Source: Nocardia pseudobrasiliensis NBRC 108224 (GTDB taxonomy: Bacteria; Actinomycetota; Actinomycetes; Mycobacteriales; Mycobacteriaceae). Taken from it: DNA of 64,000 bases. The stretch lies in the NCBI RefSeq assembly GCF_001613105.1, contig NZ_BDBS01000004.1:400843-464842 (forward strand), given 5' to 3'. The translations under genes were made by a program, and so were the position numbers. Positions 63,706 through 64,000 of this stretch are shown piece after piece (the stretch's first letter is position 1; every line of letters begins with the position of its first letter). The notes beneath the pieces were generated by a model. It had not been told where the DNA came from, did not search any database, and worked only from the letters and a program-made list of their open reading frames with translations.

Positions 63706-63764
63706 CGCGTTGACATGATGTACCGCTGTTGTTCGCTATCTTGTTGACCTTGTGAACCTCATCC
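63706..63764 (-). repeat. 59-bp inverted repeat, right copy
   Basis: Mate of 53252-53310 in opposite orientation, one mismatch. Its last bases overlap the GTG proposed as the start of the GTP cyclohydrolase-like gene. Confidence 0.8.
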
Positions 63765-64000
63765 AGGCGGCCCGGCACGACGGGCCCACGGCGACAGCAC
63801 GGCCCTCGCCCACCGCCTTTCCGCACGCCACTGTGCGCGCACAGGTGCGGGTCCGGCTCGACCGGGCGGTGCGGTGTGCCGCCGATCTGGTCACGTTCGA
63901 CAACCTCGTGGACAGTCGCGAACATCTGGCGTTGGTGCTGCCGCCGCGCTCCGGCTCGCCCGCGGGCGTGCCCTGGGTGCGGGTGCACAGTGAATGCCTG
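63752..64000 (+). CDS. GTP cyclohydrolase II-like protein, N-terminal part (3' truncated by window edge)
   Basis: In frame to the last base: QVRVRLDRAVRCAADLVTFD, DSREHLALVL and PWVRVHSECL, the start of the GTP cyclohydrolase II fold, where VRVHSEC is the first zinc-ligand region. The enzyme opens GTP to start riboflavin or deazaflavin-type synthesis. The start is uncertain; the GTG at 63752 lies in the inverted repeat and later GTG codons are possible. Confidence 0.7.
   Translation, partial: MNLIQAARHDGPTATARPSPTAFPHATVRAQVRVRLDRAVRCAADLVTFDNLVDSREHLALVLPPRSGSPAGVPWVRVHSECL

Noticed and set aside
1..64000. CRISPR arrays, rRNA operons, riboswitches
   Set aside because: No regularly spaced short repeats, rRNA-like sequence or recognisable riboswitch core was seen.

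Overview
The window is high-GC actinomycete chromosome, most likely Nocardia or a close relative. That is an inference from base composition, actinobacterial gene families, a mevalonate/terpenoid cluster, Tat and lipoprotein-type signals, and a 3'-terminal tRNA-Pro relic; no marker gene fixes the genus. The left third is orderly. The right half is a mobile-element graveyard in which several intact, unusual genes survive.

Region by region. 1-14.3 kb: an oxidative module with a GNAT protein, a Tat-targeted ThDP decarboxylase, a benzoylformate decarboxylase (mdlC type), two berberine-bridge-type flavoproteins (one frameshifted), an FMN 2-hydroxy-acid oxidase, a MarR repressor with a clear operator, an NAD(P)-binding protein and a large FAD/4Fe-4S dehydrogenase. 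Together these could oxidise mandelate-like hydroxy acids to keto acids and decarboxylate them to aldehydes. 14.9-25.2 kb: an IS21 relic, a 2196-residue secreted RHS toxin whose stop codon overlaps the start of its candidate immunity gene, then secreted and cell-wall genes. 25.3-38.9 kb: small hypothetical genes, two broken paralogous zinc-ribbon membrane genes, a frameshifted aminoglycoside-phosphotransferase-like gene, MFS and LysE exporters and a small regulator/membrane pair. 39.2-40.7 kb: an orphan RHS tip cassette with a different toxin end and its own candidate immunity gene.

41.1-45.7 kb: a dead IS21 copy fused to a broken tyrosine integrase, an excisionase and a tRNA-Pro 3' relic, with a flanking repeat that recurs at 15.2 kb. 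46.0-49.3 kb: an intact 1107-residue secreted protein that combines a TcdA/TcdB-type glycosyltransferase domain, an OmpA-like segment and a two-helix hydrophobic region resembling the diphtheria toxin translocation domain. This is the best candidate here for an undescribed toxin. 49.8-53.5 kb: IS3, IS630 and serine-recombinase fragments.

53.2-63.8 kb: a terpenoid island between 59-bp inverted repeats. One strand carries a cis-prenyltransferase followed by an atypical terpene synthase that lacks the aspartate-rich motif. The other carries a trans-polyprenyl diphosphate synthase, whose ribosome-binding site lies in a perfect 20-bp hairpin arm, followed by a canonical class I terpene synthase. 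Mevalonate kinase, a second polyprenyl synthase and several other genes survive only as pseudogenes. The window closes in the start of a GTP cyclohydrolase II-like gene.
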